DNA of 64,000 nt from Mucilaginibacter kameinonensis (GCF_003675385.1 NZ_RCWZ01000001.1:868001-932000), one strand, 5' to 3'. Numbered from the stretch's first letter, positions 6,660 to 17,109 are shown. Translations and numbers: made by a program. The notes: a model not told the origin generated them from the letters alone.

Positions 6660-7580
6660 TTATTCGCTATCCGCTTCTTCAGCTGCATCGTCAGCTTTTT
6701 TAGCTTTCGGAGTTGATGTTTTCTTCTTAGTAGTTTTCTCTACAGCATCTTCTTCAGCAGACGCGCTTTCAACAGCCTCAGGGTGATCAACTACTAATGA
6801 TGGTGCCGGGGTAATACTATTCATGGTTGGTGCTTCTTCCACCAATACTGCGGGCTCAACTGGCGCAGCAGGCGCTTCAGTAACAGCAGCAGGCTTCTTA
6901 GCTGCCTTCACCGGCTCCGGGTCAACAAGCTCAGCTAATACGGTACGACCGCCTTTTACCACATCACCAATATTTACTAATATTTTAGTACCAAGCGGCA
7001 GGAAAACATCTACCCTCGATCCAAATTTAATGAACCCAAACTGCTGACCCTGATCAACAATATCTCCCTCTTTTACATACCATACAATACGACGGGCCAG
7101 TGCACCGGCTATCTGCCTGAACAATACGGTTACACCTTTGCTGTTTTCAATAGCGATGGTAGTACGCTCGTTTTCGGTTGATGACTTGGGATGCCAGGCC
7201 ACCAGGTATTTACCTTTGTGGTATTTAAAATAGCTCACCACGCCTGCAATTGGGTTACGGTTTACGTGCACGTTAACCGGCGACATGAACACCGACAGCT
7301 GAATGCGTTTATCTTTTAAAAATTCGGTTTCTTCAGTTTCCTCTATCACTACAACCTTACCATCGGCAGGGCACAGGATAGTATTTTCGGCTGTTTCAAT
7401 ATCGAAGAACGGGCTGCGGAAAAACTGCAGGATGATCAAAAATAAAGCACCCGAAAAAATGTAAACTATCCATTTTAGGGTATGCGCGGTTGGCATGTAA
7501 AACTGTATCAGCGCATTTAAAACAAAAATGAACAGGATAGTAATAGCGAGTGAGGTATAGCCTTCTTTATGTATGGTCAT
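6660..7580 (-). CDS. psd: Phosphatidylserine decarboxylase proenzyme (short form) with Ala/Pro/Lys tail
   Basis: Makes phosphatidylethanolamine from phosphatidylserine. The protein self-cleaves to form a pyruvoyl group; the cleavage site is visible as IKFGSRVDVF, between Gly187 and Ser188. Two N-terminal hydrophobic segments (about residues 11-28 and 36-52) place it in the inner membrane. PADGKVVV and VHVNRNP are other family motifs. The enzyme proper ends near residue 218. A further 88 residues, rich in Ala, Pro, Glu and finally Lys, have no counterpart in the usual ~220-residue form. It follows cdsA by 26 nt in a four-gene lipid operon. Confidence 0.93.
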   Translation of the reverse strand: MTIHKEGYTSLAITILFIFVLNALIQFYMPTAHTLKWIVYIFSGALFLIILQFFRSPFFDIETAENTILCPADGKVVVIEETEETEFLKDKRIQLSVFMSPVNVHVNRNPIAGVVSYFKYHKGKYLVAWHPKSSTENERTTIAIENSKGVTVLFRQIAGALARRIVWYVKEGDIVDQGQQFGFIKFGSRVDVFLPLGTKILVNIGDVVKGGRTVLAELVDPEPVKAAKKPAAVTEAPAAPVEPAVLVEEAPTMNSITPAPSLVVDHPEAVESASAEEDAVEKTTKKKTSTPKAKKADDAAEEADSE

Positions 7581-7606
7581 TATTTATAGGGTTTAATACA
7601 AAACTA

Positions 7607-8413
7607 CTAATTTGAAATTAAGTACAGGTATGCATATACAATTGGCGCGGCCATCAGCAGACCGTCAAACCTGTCGAGCAAGCCACCGTGCCCCGGTAAT
7701 ATGCCTCCTGAGTCTTTTACGTTCAGGCTCCGTTTGAACATGGATTCAACCAGGTCGCCCATGGTGCCAAAGTTTGAGATGATGAGCGACATGATGATCC
7801 AGTCAAAGCGATTGTACTCTGTATAAAAATTACTCAAAATATATGCCGCGAAAGCGCAGATTAAAATGCCGCCAATAAAGCCCTCCCATGACTTTTTAGG
7901 TGAATGCCTCTCAAACAGTTTATTACGGCCAAACTTGCTGCCTACCAGGTAAGCACCGGTATCGTTGCTCCACAGCATAATTAAAAAGCCGAGTGGTACG
8001 TGAAAGTTAAACACCCCGTCGCCACGCGTAAAAGCCATAGCATGAAAAAACATGAACGGCACTACAGCCATCAACAAGCCCAGATAAGTAAACCCGATAT
8101 TGGTAAATGGGGCGTCAGATTTTTTGTACAACTCGCCTATCGGAATAAAGCTAAGCAGTATCGGCAACAGTATGATATATTTATATGCCGGAAAATAGCA
8201 ATTAGCCGCGAAAAAGAAAAACAAGGTTACCCCGGCAAGTGCCCCGGTAAAACGCTCGGGCTGCATACCTCCCTGTTTAACCAGCTTATAAAACTCCAGC
8301 AGGCAAAACAAACTCAGCAACAGGTAAAAAACACTAAATACATAAGGGCCCAGCAAATTAGACCCAATCATTACGATAATAAAAAATAAGCCAGTGATGG
8401 CGCGTTGTTTCAT
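7607..8413 (-). CDS. cdsA: Phosphatidate cytidylyltransferase (CDP-diglyceride synthase)
   Basis: Forms CDP-diacylglycerol from CTP and phosphatidic acid, the branch point of phospholipid synthesis. At 268 residues it is a polytopic membrane protein. The C-terminal signature is complete: SMFKRSLNVKDSGGILPGHGG, then LLDRFDG. LWSNDTGAYLVGSKFGR and SPKKSWEG are further family motifs. Its start overlaps the end of the DUF2007 gene by 4 nt, and psd follows, so precursor and product steps share one operon. Confidence 0.96.
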   Translation of the reverse strand: MKQRAITGLFFIIVMIGSNLLGPYVFSVFYLLLSLFCLLEFYKLVKQGGMQPERFTGALAGVTLFFFFAANCYFPAYKYIILLPILLSFIPIGELYKKSDAPFTNIGFTYLGLLMAVVPFMFFHAMAFTRGDGVFNFHVPLGFLIMLWSNDTGAYLVGSKFGRNKLFERHSPKKSWEGFIGGILICAFAAYILSNFYTEYNRFDWIIMSLIISNFGTMGDLVESMFKRSLNVKDSGGILPGHGGLLDRFDGLLMAAPIVYAYLYLISN

Positions 8414-8622
8414 ATATTAATTTGATTGAGGATCATGATCTCAATGGCCTTACTAAAATCCTCCTGGTGAATATAAACCTCAATTTCGCCAAAATTTCGG
8501 TGCGATGAATCCTGCTTATTAAGCAAAACGGTGTCAATATGATGCCCGGTGAGCATCTGCTTAACAATTTCTGATTGGTAAAAATTAGTTGAAGTAAAAA
8601 TTTTAACCCAGTTTTTTTCCAT
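8410..8622 (-). CDS. DUF2007 small protein
   Basis: A 70-residue soluble protein beginning EKNWVKIFTSTNFYQSEIVKQML and ending with an acidic/hydrophobic stretch, matching the DUF2007 (putative signal-transducing) family. The family has no proven activity. It is sandwiched without gaps between the CPBP protease and cdsA. A larger DUF2007-like protein is encoded at 41167. Confidence 0.8.
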   Translation of the reverse strand: MEKNWVKIFTSTNFYQSEIVKQMLTGHHIDTVLLNKQDSSHRNFGEIEVYIHQEDFSKAIEIMILNQINI

Positions 8623-9567
8623 TTAACTCAAGAGCGGGCTTTTTCCTTTAGCAGTATTTCTGTACATAAAAAGCAAAATTAAAATAATTATTACGCTTAA
8701 CGCATAGCTCTGATAATTAAAAACGTGCTGATCGTTAGGATCAAGCGTTATGCGCTTTTGCGAGTACAGGTACAGGATCACTACCTGGGTGGCATTATTT
8801 AAAAAATGCGCCCAAACGCTTGTCCAGATGCTGCCGCTCCACATCACAAAATAGCTAAAAAATACGCCCAATGCCACACGCGGCAAAAAGGTAAAAAACT
8901 CCATATGGAAAGCACTGAACAATATGGCCGTGATCCAGATAGCCGCATGCGGGTTTCCTGTCCACCTGATCATGATAGTTTGCAAGCATCCCCTGAATAA
9001 AAATTCCTCGGCAATGGCAGTTAATAAACCAACAACCAAAACCGCGAAAAGCATATCTGATATGGTCTTCATCTGCAGCATAGCTTCTGTAGCTTTTTGG
9101 GCCTGGGCCTCCATAGCACGCAAAGCATCTTCTAAGCTCTTTAACGGGGCCGGCAGTACCAATTTCTGATTAACATTTACCAGCACTTCCATCACCGGCG
9201 ATGAGCAGATCATGATAGATAAGATCAGCAGCAACAATACAGGCGGAAATTTGGGAGTGACCTTTAGATAATCTACAGGCTCTTTTACTATAAAACGCGC
9301 AAAAATTACAGGGGTCAGGTACAGCGGCAAGGTAGTGCTGATGATCTGCAATGTCCACAAAGCCGCGCCAACATGCGGGTTGTGCACATTAAAGGTAAAA
9401 GTATCGGTAAGCGTTTGTGTTCCGAATATGGCACCAATAATCCCCGCGGCTATTAAACTACAGACAATCAGCAGCCCGATAGTTAGGGCAATCAGTATAA
9501 TAAATTGTAAAGACGGCGTTATTTGACTTCTCTGTGGCTGAGGCACTTGAATTGGGTCTTTTATCAT
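8623..9567 (-). CDS. CPBP-family intramembrane metalloprotease
   Basis: A 314-residue polytopic membrane protein of the CAAX protease/bacteriocin-processing (Abi) family. The three active-site motifs are present in order: EEFLFRG (EExxxR, near residue 188), FSAFHMEFF (FxxxH) and HFLNNATQ (HxxxN). Its target is unknown; relatives cleave prenylated or membrane-bound substrates. It heads the operon with DUF2007, cdsA and psd, and its start region lies opposite the dusB promoter. Confidence 0.9.
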   Translation of the reverse strand: MIKDPIQVPQPQRSQITPSLQFIILIALTIGLLIVCSLIAAGIIGAIFGTQTLTDTFTFNVHNPHVGAALWTLQIISTTLPLYLTPVIFARFIVKEPVDYLKVTPKFPPVLLLLILSIMICSSPVMEVLVNVNQKLVLPAPLKSLEDALRAMEAQAQKATEAMLQMKTISDMLFAVLVVGLLTAIAEEFLFRGCLQTIMIRWTGNPHAAIWITAILFSAFHMEFFTFLPRVALGVFFSYFVMWSGSIWTSVWAHFLNNATQVVILYLYSQKRITLDPNDQHVFNYQSYALSVIIILILLFMYRNTAKGKSPLLS

Positions 9568-9590
9568 TCGATGTAAAATTCGTATTTTTG
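9559..9590 (+). promoter_or_regulatory. dusB promoter
   Basis: TATTTTTG (9583-9590) is a perfect TAnnTTTG box, with TTTT (9559-9562) 20 nt upstream as a near-match to the TTTG -33 box. The predicted leader is about 12 nt. It overlaps the first codon of the divergent CPBP gene. Confidence 0.6.
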
Positions 9591-9606
9591 CAGGCTAAAG
9601 ATAAGG

Positions 9607-10599
9607 ATGTCTGTAAAAATAGGAAATATTGATTTAGGAGAGTTCCCGCTGTTGCTGGCGCCGATGGAGGACGTGAGTGATCCGCCGTTCCGTTATGTCT
9701 GCAAGCAAAACGGCGCGGATATGATGTATACAGAGTTCATTTCAAGCGAGGGCCTCATCCGCGATGCGGCAAAAAGCAGGCAAAAACTTGATATTTTTGA
9801 ATACGAAAGACCTATCGGTATCCAGATTTTCGGGAGCGATATCGATCACATGCGCGAGGCTACCGAGATTGCTACGTTGGCCGGGCCCGACCTGATGGAT
9901 ATCAACTATGGCTGCCCTGTAAAACAGGTGGCTTGCCGTGGTGCAGGTGCAAGCTTATTGCAGGATATTGATAAAATGGTTGCCATGACCAAAGCGGTTG
10001 TTGAGGCAACACATTTACCGGTGACTGTAAAAACCCGCCTTGGCTGGGACGATAACACCAAAAACGTTTACGAAGTTGCCGAACGCCTGCAGGATGTTGG
10101 CATCAAGGCGCTTACCATACATGGCCGCACCCGTGCGCAGATGTATAAAGGCGTAGCCGATTGGGCGCTGATTAGGGATATTAAGAAAAACCCGCGTATA
10201 AAAATCCCCATTTTCGGCAATGGCGACATCGATTCGCCCGAAAAAGCCGCGGCATGGCGGATGGAATACGAGGTTGATGGCATGATGATCGGTCGTGCAG
10301 CTATCGGTTATCCGTGGATTTTTCGCGAAATAAAGCACTATTTTAAAACCGGCGAATACCTGGATAAGCCCACAATTGCCGAGCGCGTTGCTGCATGCAA
10401 AGCACATTTATACAAATCCATAGAATGGAAAGGGCCTAAAACAGGCATTTTTGAGATGCGCAGGCACTATTCTAACTACTTTAAAGGGATAGATCATTTT
10501 AAAGAGTTCAGGATGCGTTTTGTTACTGCCCCTGATCTTGAATCAGTTGACCAGATCCTGGCCGAGATTGAAGAAAAATATGCCATTGAAATGGCTTAA
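9607..10599 (+). CDS. dusB: tRNA-dihydrouridine synthase
   Basis: FMN- and NADPH-dependent enzyme that reduces uridines in the tRNA D-loop. At 330 residues the length is normal. The TIM-barrel starts LLLAPMEDVSDPPFRYVCK. The catalytic cysteine lies in DINYGCPVKQVACRGAGAS. FMN-binding HGRTRAQMYKG, the later GNGDI and GMMIGRAAIGYPWIF are present. Bacteroidota usually carry a DusB-type enzyme; the exact subclass is by similarity. Confidence 0.94.
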   Translation: MSVKIGNIDLGEFPLLLAPMEDVSDPPFRYVCKQNGADMMYTEFISSEGLIRDAAKSRQKLDIFEYERPIGIQIFGSDIDHMREATEIATLAGPDLMDINYGCPVKQVACRGAGASLLQDIDKMVAMTKAVVEATHLPVTVKTRLGWDDNTKNVYEVAERLQDVGIKALTIHGRTRAQMYKGVADWALIRDIKKNPRIKIPIFGNGDIDSPEKAAAWRMEYEVDGMMIGRAAIGYPWIFREIKHYFKTGEYLDKPTIAERVAACKAHLYKSIEWKGPKTGIFEMRRHYSNYFKGIDHFKEFRMRFVTAPDLESVDQILAEIEEKYAIEMA

Positions 10600-10644
10600 T
10601 ATTTGCTCCCTTTCTATATATTTGAAATAAACGATACTTGTCAC

Positions 10645-11031
10645 ATGGTTACCACTATTACTGAGGGTGTTAAGGTTTCCATAGAAACCATATATCAGCC
10701 GGAGTATTCAAACCCGGCAAACGATCATTTTATGTTTGCCTATAAGGTAAGCATCGAAAACATGACCAACTACGCCATCAGGTTGATGAGCCGCCATTGG
10801 TATATATTTGACTCTAACGGTGCAAAGCGCGAAGTGGAAGGAGAGGGTGTAGTGGGCCAACAACCGGTTATTGAACCGGGCCATACGCACGAGTATGTAT
10901 CAGGCTGTAACCTTAAAACCGATATGGGCAATATGAAAGGCGAATATCACATGATCCGTTTACAGGATAACGCCAATTTCAATGTGCAGATCCCTGAGTT
11001 TTATCTGATAGCGCCGTATAGATTGAATTAA
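10645..11031 (+). CDS. apaG: ApaG family protein
   Basis: A 128-residue FN3-like fold protein. Motifs: RLMSRHWYIFDSNG, VVGQQPVIEPGHTHEYVSGC and MKGEYHMI near the end, all typical of ApaG (Co2+/Mg2+ efflux-associated in enterobacteria, function otherwise unsettled). The start at 10645 (MVTTITEGVKVSIE) is chosen because the in-frame extension to 10603 begins at a TTG and encodes residues not found in the family. It lies 45 nt after dusB and ends at a strong terminator. Confidence 0.92.
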   Translation: MVTTITEGVKVSIETIYQPEYSNPANDHFMFAYKVSIENMTNYAIRLMSRHWYIFDSNGAKREVEGEGVVGQQPVIEPGHTHEYVSGCNLKTDMGNMKGEYHMIRLQDNANFNVQIPEFYLIAPYRLN

Positions 11032-11073
11032 GAGTCAAGACAGCAAGATTCAAGAAACAAGATTTTAAAATAT

Positions 11074-11105
11074 GAAGCCCTAACTGAATAAGCAGTTAGG
11101 GCTTC
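11074..11105 (+). terminator. Terminator after apaG
   Basis: GAAGCCCTAACTG / CAGTTAGGGCTTC, a 13-bp perfect stem with loop AATAAG, followed by TTTAT. It stands between the convergent apaG and YXWGXW genes. Confidence 0.85.
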
Positions 11106-11160
11106 TTTATATAATGTACTTTGGGGGCAGTTGTTATTTCGGGGGATTAGTATTGTCAAT

Positions 11161-12093
11161 TTAGCGTTGCCTTTCCCGGTGTTGCGCCGCCTGATGCCGT
11201 GCAGGCACCTGCCTCTGCGGTGTTCTGGCCCGTTGCTGATTTACTGGCCTTGGCTGGTTACCTTCAGGTCTTTGTTGATTATTCACCGGTTTGGGCTGAT
11301 TGCTAACCGGATGATCCGTACTTTCTGAAGGGCGGGGCCTTGCGGGGGTATTGTCGGCATTGCTCCTTGAGGATGACCGGGCATTATTTCCGTCTGATGA
11401 AAAATGGTTTCCGTTAACCCTGTTCATAGCTGTAGTTACCGGCTGCCCATTATTTACCTTAGCAAACTGGCTCCTGTCTTTAACCGCTATCTGCCGGTGA
11501 CTAACCTGGTCTGACGTTGGCTGTAAATGCGCATCCCTTTCAGCCGCGCGGTCCTGCGGTCTGGGTTGGGCAGTTACACCACCCGGGCCATTAAAGCTGT
11601 TATTATTTACCGTAACGTTATTTACAACTGTTTTATTGATATAGGTGTTGTGCACAACCGTATTATTAACATTCACAACGGCTGTATTGTACTGAAATGA
11701 ATTACCGACCCAGCGACCGCCCACATAGCCGGTGCCAACATAACCGTAGCCATAGTTTACACCACCATAAAATCCAATATGCGGCCCCCAGTAGCCTTCA
11801 TGGAAAACATATACAGCACCATTGTATCCCCAGTAACCGGGTGTCCATAAATATCCAACCCTTGGCGGGCTCACCCATACGCCGGGAACCCAATAATATC
11901 CACCATCCTGGTCATAAGCCCAATAACCGGGAGTCCATAAATATCCATCAACAGGGCAAGGCGGCTGTGTATATGTTGGTAAAACAGGCGGAGCGATATT
12001 AACTGACACACCTACACTGATTTGTGCATAGGTTTTAACGGATGCTATTGATACAATCAAAAGCACCATAAATACACTTGCTATCTTTTTCAT
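11161..12093 (-). CDS. Secreted YXWGXW-repeat protein
   Basis: A 310-residue exported protein. The signal peptide MKKIASVFMVLLIVSIASVKTYAQ fixes the start at 12093, dropping an 11-residue extension. Residues ~45-110 carry four aromatic repeats of the form YLWTPGYW (two copies), YYWVPGVW and YVFHEGYWGPH, the YXWGXW motif. A Gly/Tyr-rich then Asn/Val-rich segment follows (residues ~110-170), and the last ~130 residues are low-complexity Arg/Gln/Pro/Asn. It is likely a cell-surface or periplasmic structural protein; no catalytic motif. Confidence 0.85.
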   Translation of the reverse strand: MKKIASVFMVLLIVSIASVKTYAQISVGVSVNIAPPVLPTYTQPPCPVDGYLWTPGYWAYDQDGGYYWVPGVWVSPPRVGYLWTPGYWGYNGAVYVFHEGYWGPHIGFYGGVNYGYGYVGTGYVGGRWVGNSFQYNTAVVNVNNTVVHNTYINKTVVNNVTVNNNSFNGPGGVTAQPRPQDRAAERDAHLQPTSDQVSHRQIAVKDRSQFAKVNNGQPVTTAMNRVNGNHFSSDGNNARSSSRSNADNTPARPRPSESTDHPVSNQPKPVNNQQRPEGNQPRPVNQQRARTPQRQVPARHQAAQHRERQR

Positions 12094-12177
12094 AATCTCG
12101 ATTTTACCCAAACCTACCTGTGCCACATGAACATTGCATTAAGTTTCGGCCTGTTAAATGAACGGATTATGAAGTTA

Positions 12178-12299
12178 GCCCCCCGGCCCCCTAAAGGGGG
12201 AGTGTAAGCGCCGTCTTATAAAATTCAAAGGCCCGTTTACAAATGAAACAGGCCTTTATAATTACTACAATTGTTCCCCCTTTAGGGGGTTAGGGGGCG
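12178..12299. repeat. GC-rich arms bracketing a terminator, locus 1
   Basis: The left arm (12178-12202) reads GCCCCCCGGCCCC then CTAAAGGGGGAG; the right arm (12274-12299) is its inverted, slightly changed copy. Between them an imperfect hairpin AAAGGCCCGTTT / AAACAGGCCTTT (12228-12257) looks like a terminator for the minus-strand peptidase at 12305. The same layout occurs at 24559-24693, and half of it at 16088. Confidence 0.85.
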
Positions 12300-12304
12300 T
12301 CCGC

Positions 12305-13036
12305 TTAATTCCTTCTGTTATTAAACAAAAACGAAGCATAGTATACCAAGGTTGCCAAAGCGCTCAGCGCGGCTACAACATAGGTCATGGCGGCCCACCA
12401 TAGGGCGTCTTTTGCCATTTCATGCTCTTGTCCGGTTTGTACTACTGCATAATTGTTATCCAACCATGCCAAAGCACGGCGACTTGCATCAAACTCAACT
12501 GGCAGGGTTATGAAGCTAAAAAATGTAACCAGTGCCAATGCAGCTACCCCTACAGCCAAAACGTAAGGGCTACCAGAAAAGAACAGCAGCATGATACCGA
12601 TAAACAAAGTCCACTGGGTAATGGTTGATGCCACATTAATAGCAGGCACCATAGCCGAGCGAAAACTTAGCCAGCCATAAGCTTCGGCATGTTGCACGGC
12701 ATGACCGCACTCGTGCGCGGCAACCGCGGCGGCAGCTATACTCCTGCTGTAAAAAACATCGGTACTCAGATTAACTGTTTTTGTTTCGGGGTTATAATGG
12801 TCGGTCAATTGCCCTTCAACACAAATTACCTGTACATCAAATATACCATGAGCGCGCAGCATTTTCACGGCTACTTCCTGGCCCGATAAGCCCGACAACA
12901 AGCCAATTTCAGAATACTGCTTAAATTTACTCCTGAACCGCCATTGTACAATAAAGCTTACCAGGGCAACAATAATCATCAGGAACCAGGCCGAGTTAGG
13001 CGCTATGTATCCCATAATTAATGAAATGTGATTCAT
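12305..13036 (-). CDS. Zinc-dependent membrane metallopeptidase (YugP family)
   Basis: A 243-residue membrane protein. The zinc motif HECGH is at residues 108-112 within AAVAAHECGHAVQHAEAYG, flanked by hydrophobic segments (about residues 17-31, 130-160, 165-183 and 210-235). This matches the YugP/DUF2324 neutral zinc metallopeptidases. Substrate unknown. It is divergent from the FAD oxidoreductase at 13180. Confidence 0.9.
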   Translation of the reverse strand: MNHISLIMGYIAPNSAWFLMIIVALVSFIVQWRFRSKFKQYSEIGLLSGLSGQEVAVKMLRAHGIFDVQVICVEGQLTDHYNPETKTVNLSTDVFYSRSIAAAAVAAHECGHAVQHAEAYGWLSFRSAMVPAINVASTITQWTLFIGIMLLFFSGSPYVLAVGVAALALVTFFSFITLPVEFDASRRALAWLDNNYAVVQTGQEHEMAKDALWWAAMTYVVAALSALATLVYYASFLFNNRRN

Positions 13037-13165
13037 ATGATTGATAAAAAATATATTTAAAACTAAGTAGTTTAAAACACGCTAAACGTTACAGCTCCTG
13101 TTCAAAAATTATTCCGCTTTACTTAAAGCCCCGGTAAATCATTACCTTTTTGTGTCCCAATTATT

Positions 13166-13173
13166 TATTTTTG
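13166..13173 (+). promoter_or_regulatory. -7 box adjacent to the FAD oxidoreductase start
   Basis: TATTTTTG fits TAnnTTTG exactly. It ends 6 nt before the ATG at 13180, so a transcript from it would be leaderless or nearly so. No good -33 box at the right distance. Confidence 0.35.
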
Positions 13174-13179
13174 ACATTA

Positions 13180-14322
13180 ATGGAGCCATCATTTTCATAC
13201 TGGGAACGCACCGCATTTACCGACAATGCCGATGTAATTATCATTGGCAGCGGCCTCGTGGGCTTAAGCGCAGCGCTTCACATAAAAAAACAGCAACCGG
13301 CGCTAAAAGTTTTGGTATTGGAACGAGGCTTTTTACCATCCGGCGCCAGTACTAAAAACGCTGGTTTCGCGTGTTTTGGTACAGTTTCGGAGCAAATTGA
13401 TTTAATAAATCAGTCATCCGAAGAGGACGCCATGCGCCTGGTTGCTTACAAATGGAACGGGCTTCAGCGTTTAAGGCAAAACCTGGGCGATGAGGCGATA
13501 GATTATCACCAGCATGGCGGCCACGAACTGTTCATGAATCATGAGGAAAACCATGCTCAGGAGTGTATCGATCAGATAGATCATCTCAATAAATTATTTC
13601 AGCAAGCCATTGGCCGGGCTGACATTTATGCAGTGGCTGATGAAAAAATTGCAGCATTTGGTTTAAAAAAAGTAAAGCATATCATTTATAACCCGTTTGA
13701 AGGACAGATCCACACCGGTAAAATGATGCGCGCCCTGCTCTACAAAGTATACGAACTCGGTGTATTGGTGCTTAATAATTGCAGTATCTCCGGTATTGAA
13801 CAGGAGGATGACTATATCAGGTTAAACACCTCGCAAGGAGTTTTTAAAGCAGATAAAGTAATCCTGGCCACTAACGCCTTCGCAAGCCAGCTTTACCCCG
13901 AGCTTGATGTAGTACCCGGCCGGGGCCAGGTGATGGTTACTGAACCTGTTCCGGGATTGAAGCTAAAAGGCACCTATCATTTCAACCAGGGTTATTATTA
14001 TTTCCGTAATATCGATAACAGGGTATTGTTTGGAGGAGGCCGTAATATTAACTACAAAGCCGAAGAAACCTGGGAGTTTGGCCATACAAACGAAGTGAAG
14101 GAACAACTGATAACCTATCTGAACGAAGTGATCCTGCCCGGTCAAAACGTAGCGATTGATTATTGGTGGAGCGGCATCATGGGTTTTGGGCAGGAAATCA
14201 GTCCTATAGTTAAACAAATACAGCCCGGTATCTTTTGTGCTGTAAGGTGCAATGGTATGGGTGTAGCTATGGGAAGTTTAGTGGGCGAGGAAGTGGCGGA
14301 TTTGTTGTTGAAATCATTATAA
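13180..14322 (+). CDS. FAD-dependent amino-acid-oxidase-type oxidoreductase
   Basis: A 380-residue DAO-family flavoenzyme. The Rossmann motif DVIIIGSGLVGLSAALHI is near residues 17-34. STKNAGFACFGT follows, typical of glycine/sarcosine-oxidase-like proteins that bind FAD next to the substrate. The FAD-contact segment CNGMGVAMGSLVGE is near the C-terminus. The substrate is probably an amine or amino acid; not determinable here. The start at 13180 (MEPSFSYWER) is preferred over the longer frame from 13150. Confidence 0.88.
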   Translation: MEPSFSYWERTAFTDNADVIIIGSGLVGLSAALHIKKQQPALKVLVLERGFLPSGASTKNAGFACFGTVSEQIDLINQSSEEDAMRLVAYKWNGLQRLRQNLGDEAIDYHQHGGHELFMNHEENHAQECIDQIDHLNKLFQQAIGRADIYAVADEKIAAFGLKKVKHIIYNPFEGQIHTGKMMRALLYKVYELGVLVLNNCSISGIEQEDDYIRLNTSQGVFKADKVILATNAFASQLYPELDVVPGRGQVMVTEPVPGLKLKGTYHFNQGYYYFRNIDNRVLFGGGRNINYKAEETWEFGHTNEVKEQLITYLNEVILPGQNVAIDYWWSGIMGFGQEISPIVKQIQPGIFCAVRCNGMGVAMGSLVGEEVADLLLKSL

Positions 14323-14399
14323 TATTCTGCCCGCAAAGGCGCGATTTTTCTTCTCCGGTTAACAGGACACTTCTTAGTGCACACCGCACAAAAATTTGT

Positions 14400-14407
14400 T
14401 ACTTTTG
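14400..14407 (+). promoter_or_regulatory. glnS -7 box
   Basis: TACTTTTG, a perfect TAnnTTTG match, 21 nt before the glnS ATG; the predicted leader is ~17 nt. The -33 region has no clear TTTG. Confidence 0.5.
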
Positions 14408-14428
14408 CCCTTATTGCTATACTAATTT

Positions 14429-16087
<1,659 letters not shown>

Positions 16088-16155
16088 GCCCCCCGGCCCC
16101 CTAAAGGGGGAGTTTTTAATATTTTAAAGCGATTGAGCCAAAGCTTAATCGCTTT
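16088..16155. terminator. GC-rich repeat arm plus bidirectional terminator after glnS
   Basis: The arm GCCCCCCGGCCCC, CTAAAGGGGGAG (16088-16112) starts right after the glnS stop. A hairpin AAAGCGATT / AATCGCTTT (16126-16155) with a T-run follows, between convergent glnS and the minus-strand gene at 16185. Confidence 0.8.
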
Positions 16156-16184
16156 TTTATTGATCTCATCACAATGAGTGCATC

Positions 16185-16745
16185 TTATTTCGCCCAGTTA
16201 CCTACGGTAACCACCTCTGCCTGACGAGGGAATATCTTAGTGATTAACAACTCATGTACTTCATTATCATTATCCGCGCAGCAATCTGTAACTATGGTAA
16301 GTTCGTAATCCTTATCAGATGCTTCGCGAACGGTTGATAAAACTACGCCGCCTGTGGCAATACCGGTTAACACAAGGTGGTTGATGTTAAAACTTCTCAA
16401 TACCACTTCCAGGTCGCTGCCGGCAAAGGCGCTCACTCGTCGTTTGGTAACAATCAGTTCGCCTTCGGCCGGGGTCAGCTCCGGGATCACCTGCATAAAC
16501 TGGTTCATATCGGCCCCTGCAAAGCGTTGTTTAGCTGCCGAGAAGCCCTTGTTGCGGCTGCTTACCTCGGGTGCGCCCGGCCTGAAACCAACCACTACAT
16601 AAATTACTGGTATATTTTTGTTTCGGGCTGTAGTTATGGCTTTTTTCAGGTTAGCAATGAGCGATTCGGCATCAGGTATTGCACCTATAATCCCCACCTG
16701 CATATCCATAACCAGCAGGGCTGTATTTACTATATTTTGTTCCAT
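16185..16745 (-). CDS. Isochorismatase-fold protein lacking the catalytic cysteine
   Basis: A 186-residue alpha/beta hydrolase of the isochorismatase superfamily. Catalytic-site Asp14 (LLVMDMQVG) and Lys101 (IVTKRRVSAFAGSDL) are present. The motif that normally carries the nucleophilic Cys (TdxCV) reads TGIATGGVVLST, with Val134 in the Cys place. Without Cys it cannot act as a nicotinamidase-type amidase; it may hydrolyse a vinyl ether like true isochorismatases or have another role. It is co-oriented with a small membrane protein and a Crp-type regulator. Confidence 0.85.
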   Translation of the reverse strand: MEQNIVNTALLVMDMQVGIIGAIPDAESLIANLKKAITTARNKNIPVIYVVVGFRPGAPEVSSRNKGFSAAKQRFAGADMNQFMQVIPELTPAEGELIVTKRRVSAFAGSDLEVVLRSFNINHLVLTGIATGGVVLSTVREASDKDYELTIVTDCCADNDNEVHELLITKIFPRQAEVVTVGNWAK

Positions 16746-16794
16746 TTTATGTTTTTATAGTTTATCAAATTAAAGCCTACATATATCGGCTTAT

Positions 16795-17109
16795 TTATTC
16801 TTTATCCTTATGCTGGAAATGAGCACTCAACCAAAGACTAAGCACAGCAATCCCGAGGAAAAAAACGACCAGCGAAAGTAGACTATCCGTGCTTACATGC
16901 CCCGTCCGAAACAAAAGGAAACCAATAACAAGATTAAACAAAGCCCAGGCCATATTTACTGTAGCGGGAGAAAGCCCCTTGCCTGGCGGCTTAGCAAAAG
17001 GCGTAGGAAATTTATTCCCGGAAATGCCGCTAACAAAATGCGGAACAACGTTAGCTAAAAATGCGCCTGAGAAAAAACAGGCTATATACTGATACCAGAT
17101 CATACTCAA
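16795..17109 (-). CDS. Small membrane protein
   Basis: A 104-residue protein with about three hydrophobic segments (residues 5-25, 50-70 and 77-95) and a charged end (HFQHKDKE). No recognised family. It lies 66 nt after the Crp-type regulator and 49 nt before the isochorismatase-fold gene, so the three may be one transcript controlled by that regulator. Confidence 0.65.
   Translation of the reverse strand: MSMIWYQYIACFFSGAFLANVVPHFVSGISGNKFPTPFAKPPGKGLSPATVNMAWALFNLVIGFLLFRTGHVSTDSLLSLVVFFLGIAVLSLWLSAHFQHKDKE

Noticed and set aside
8000..8389. 129-residue frame antisense to cdsA
   Set aside because: Shadow of cdsA; Lys/Gln-rich composition with no recognisable domain.
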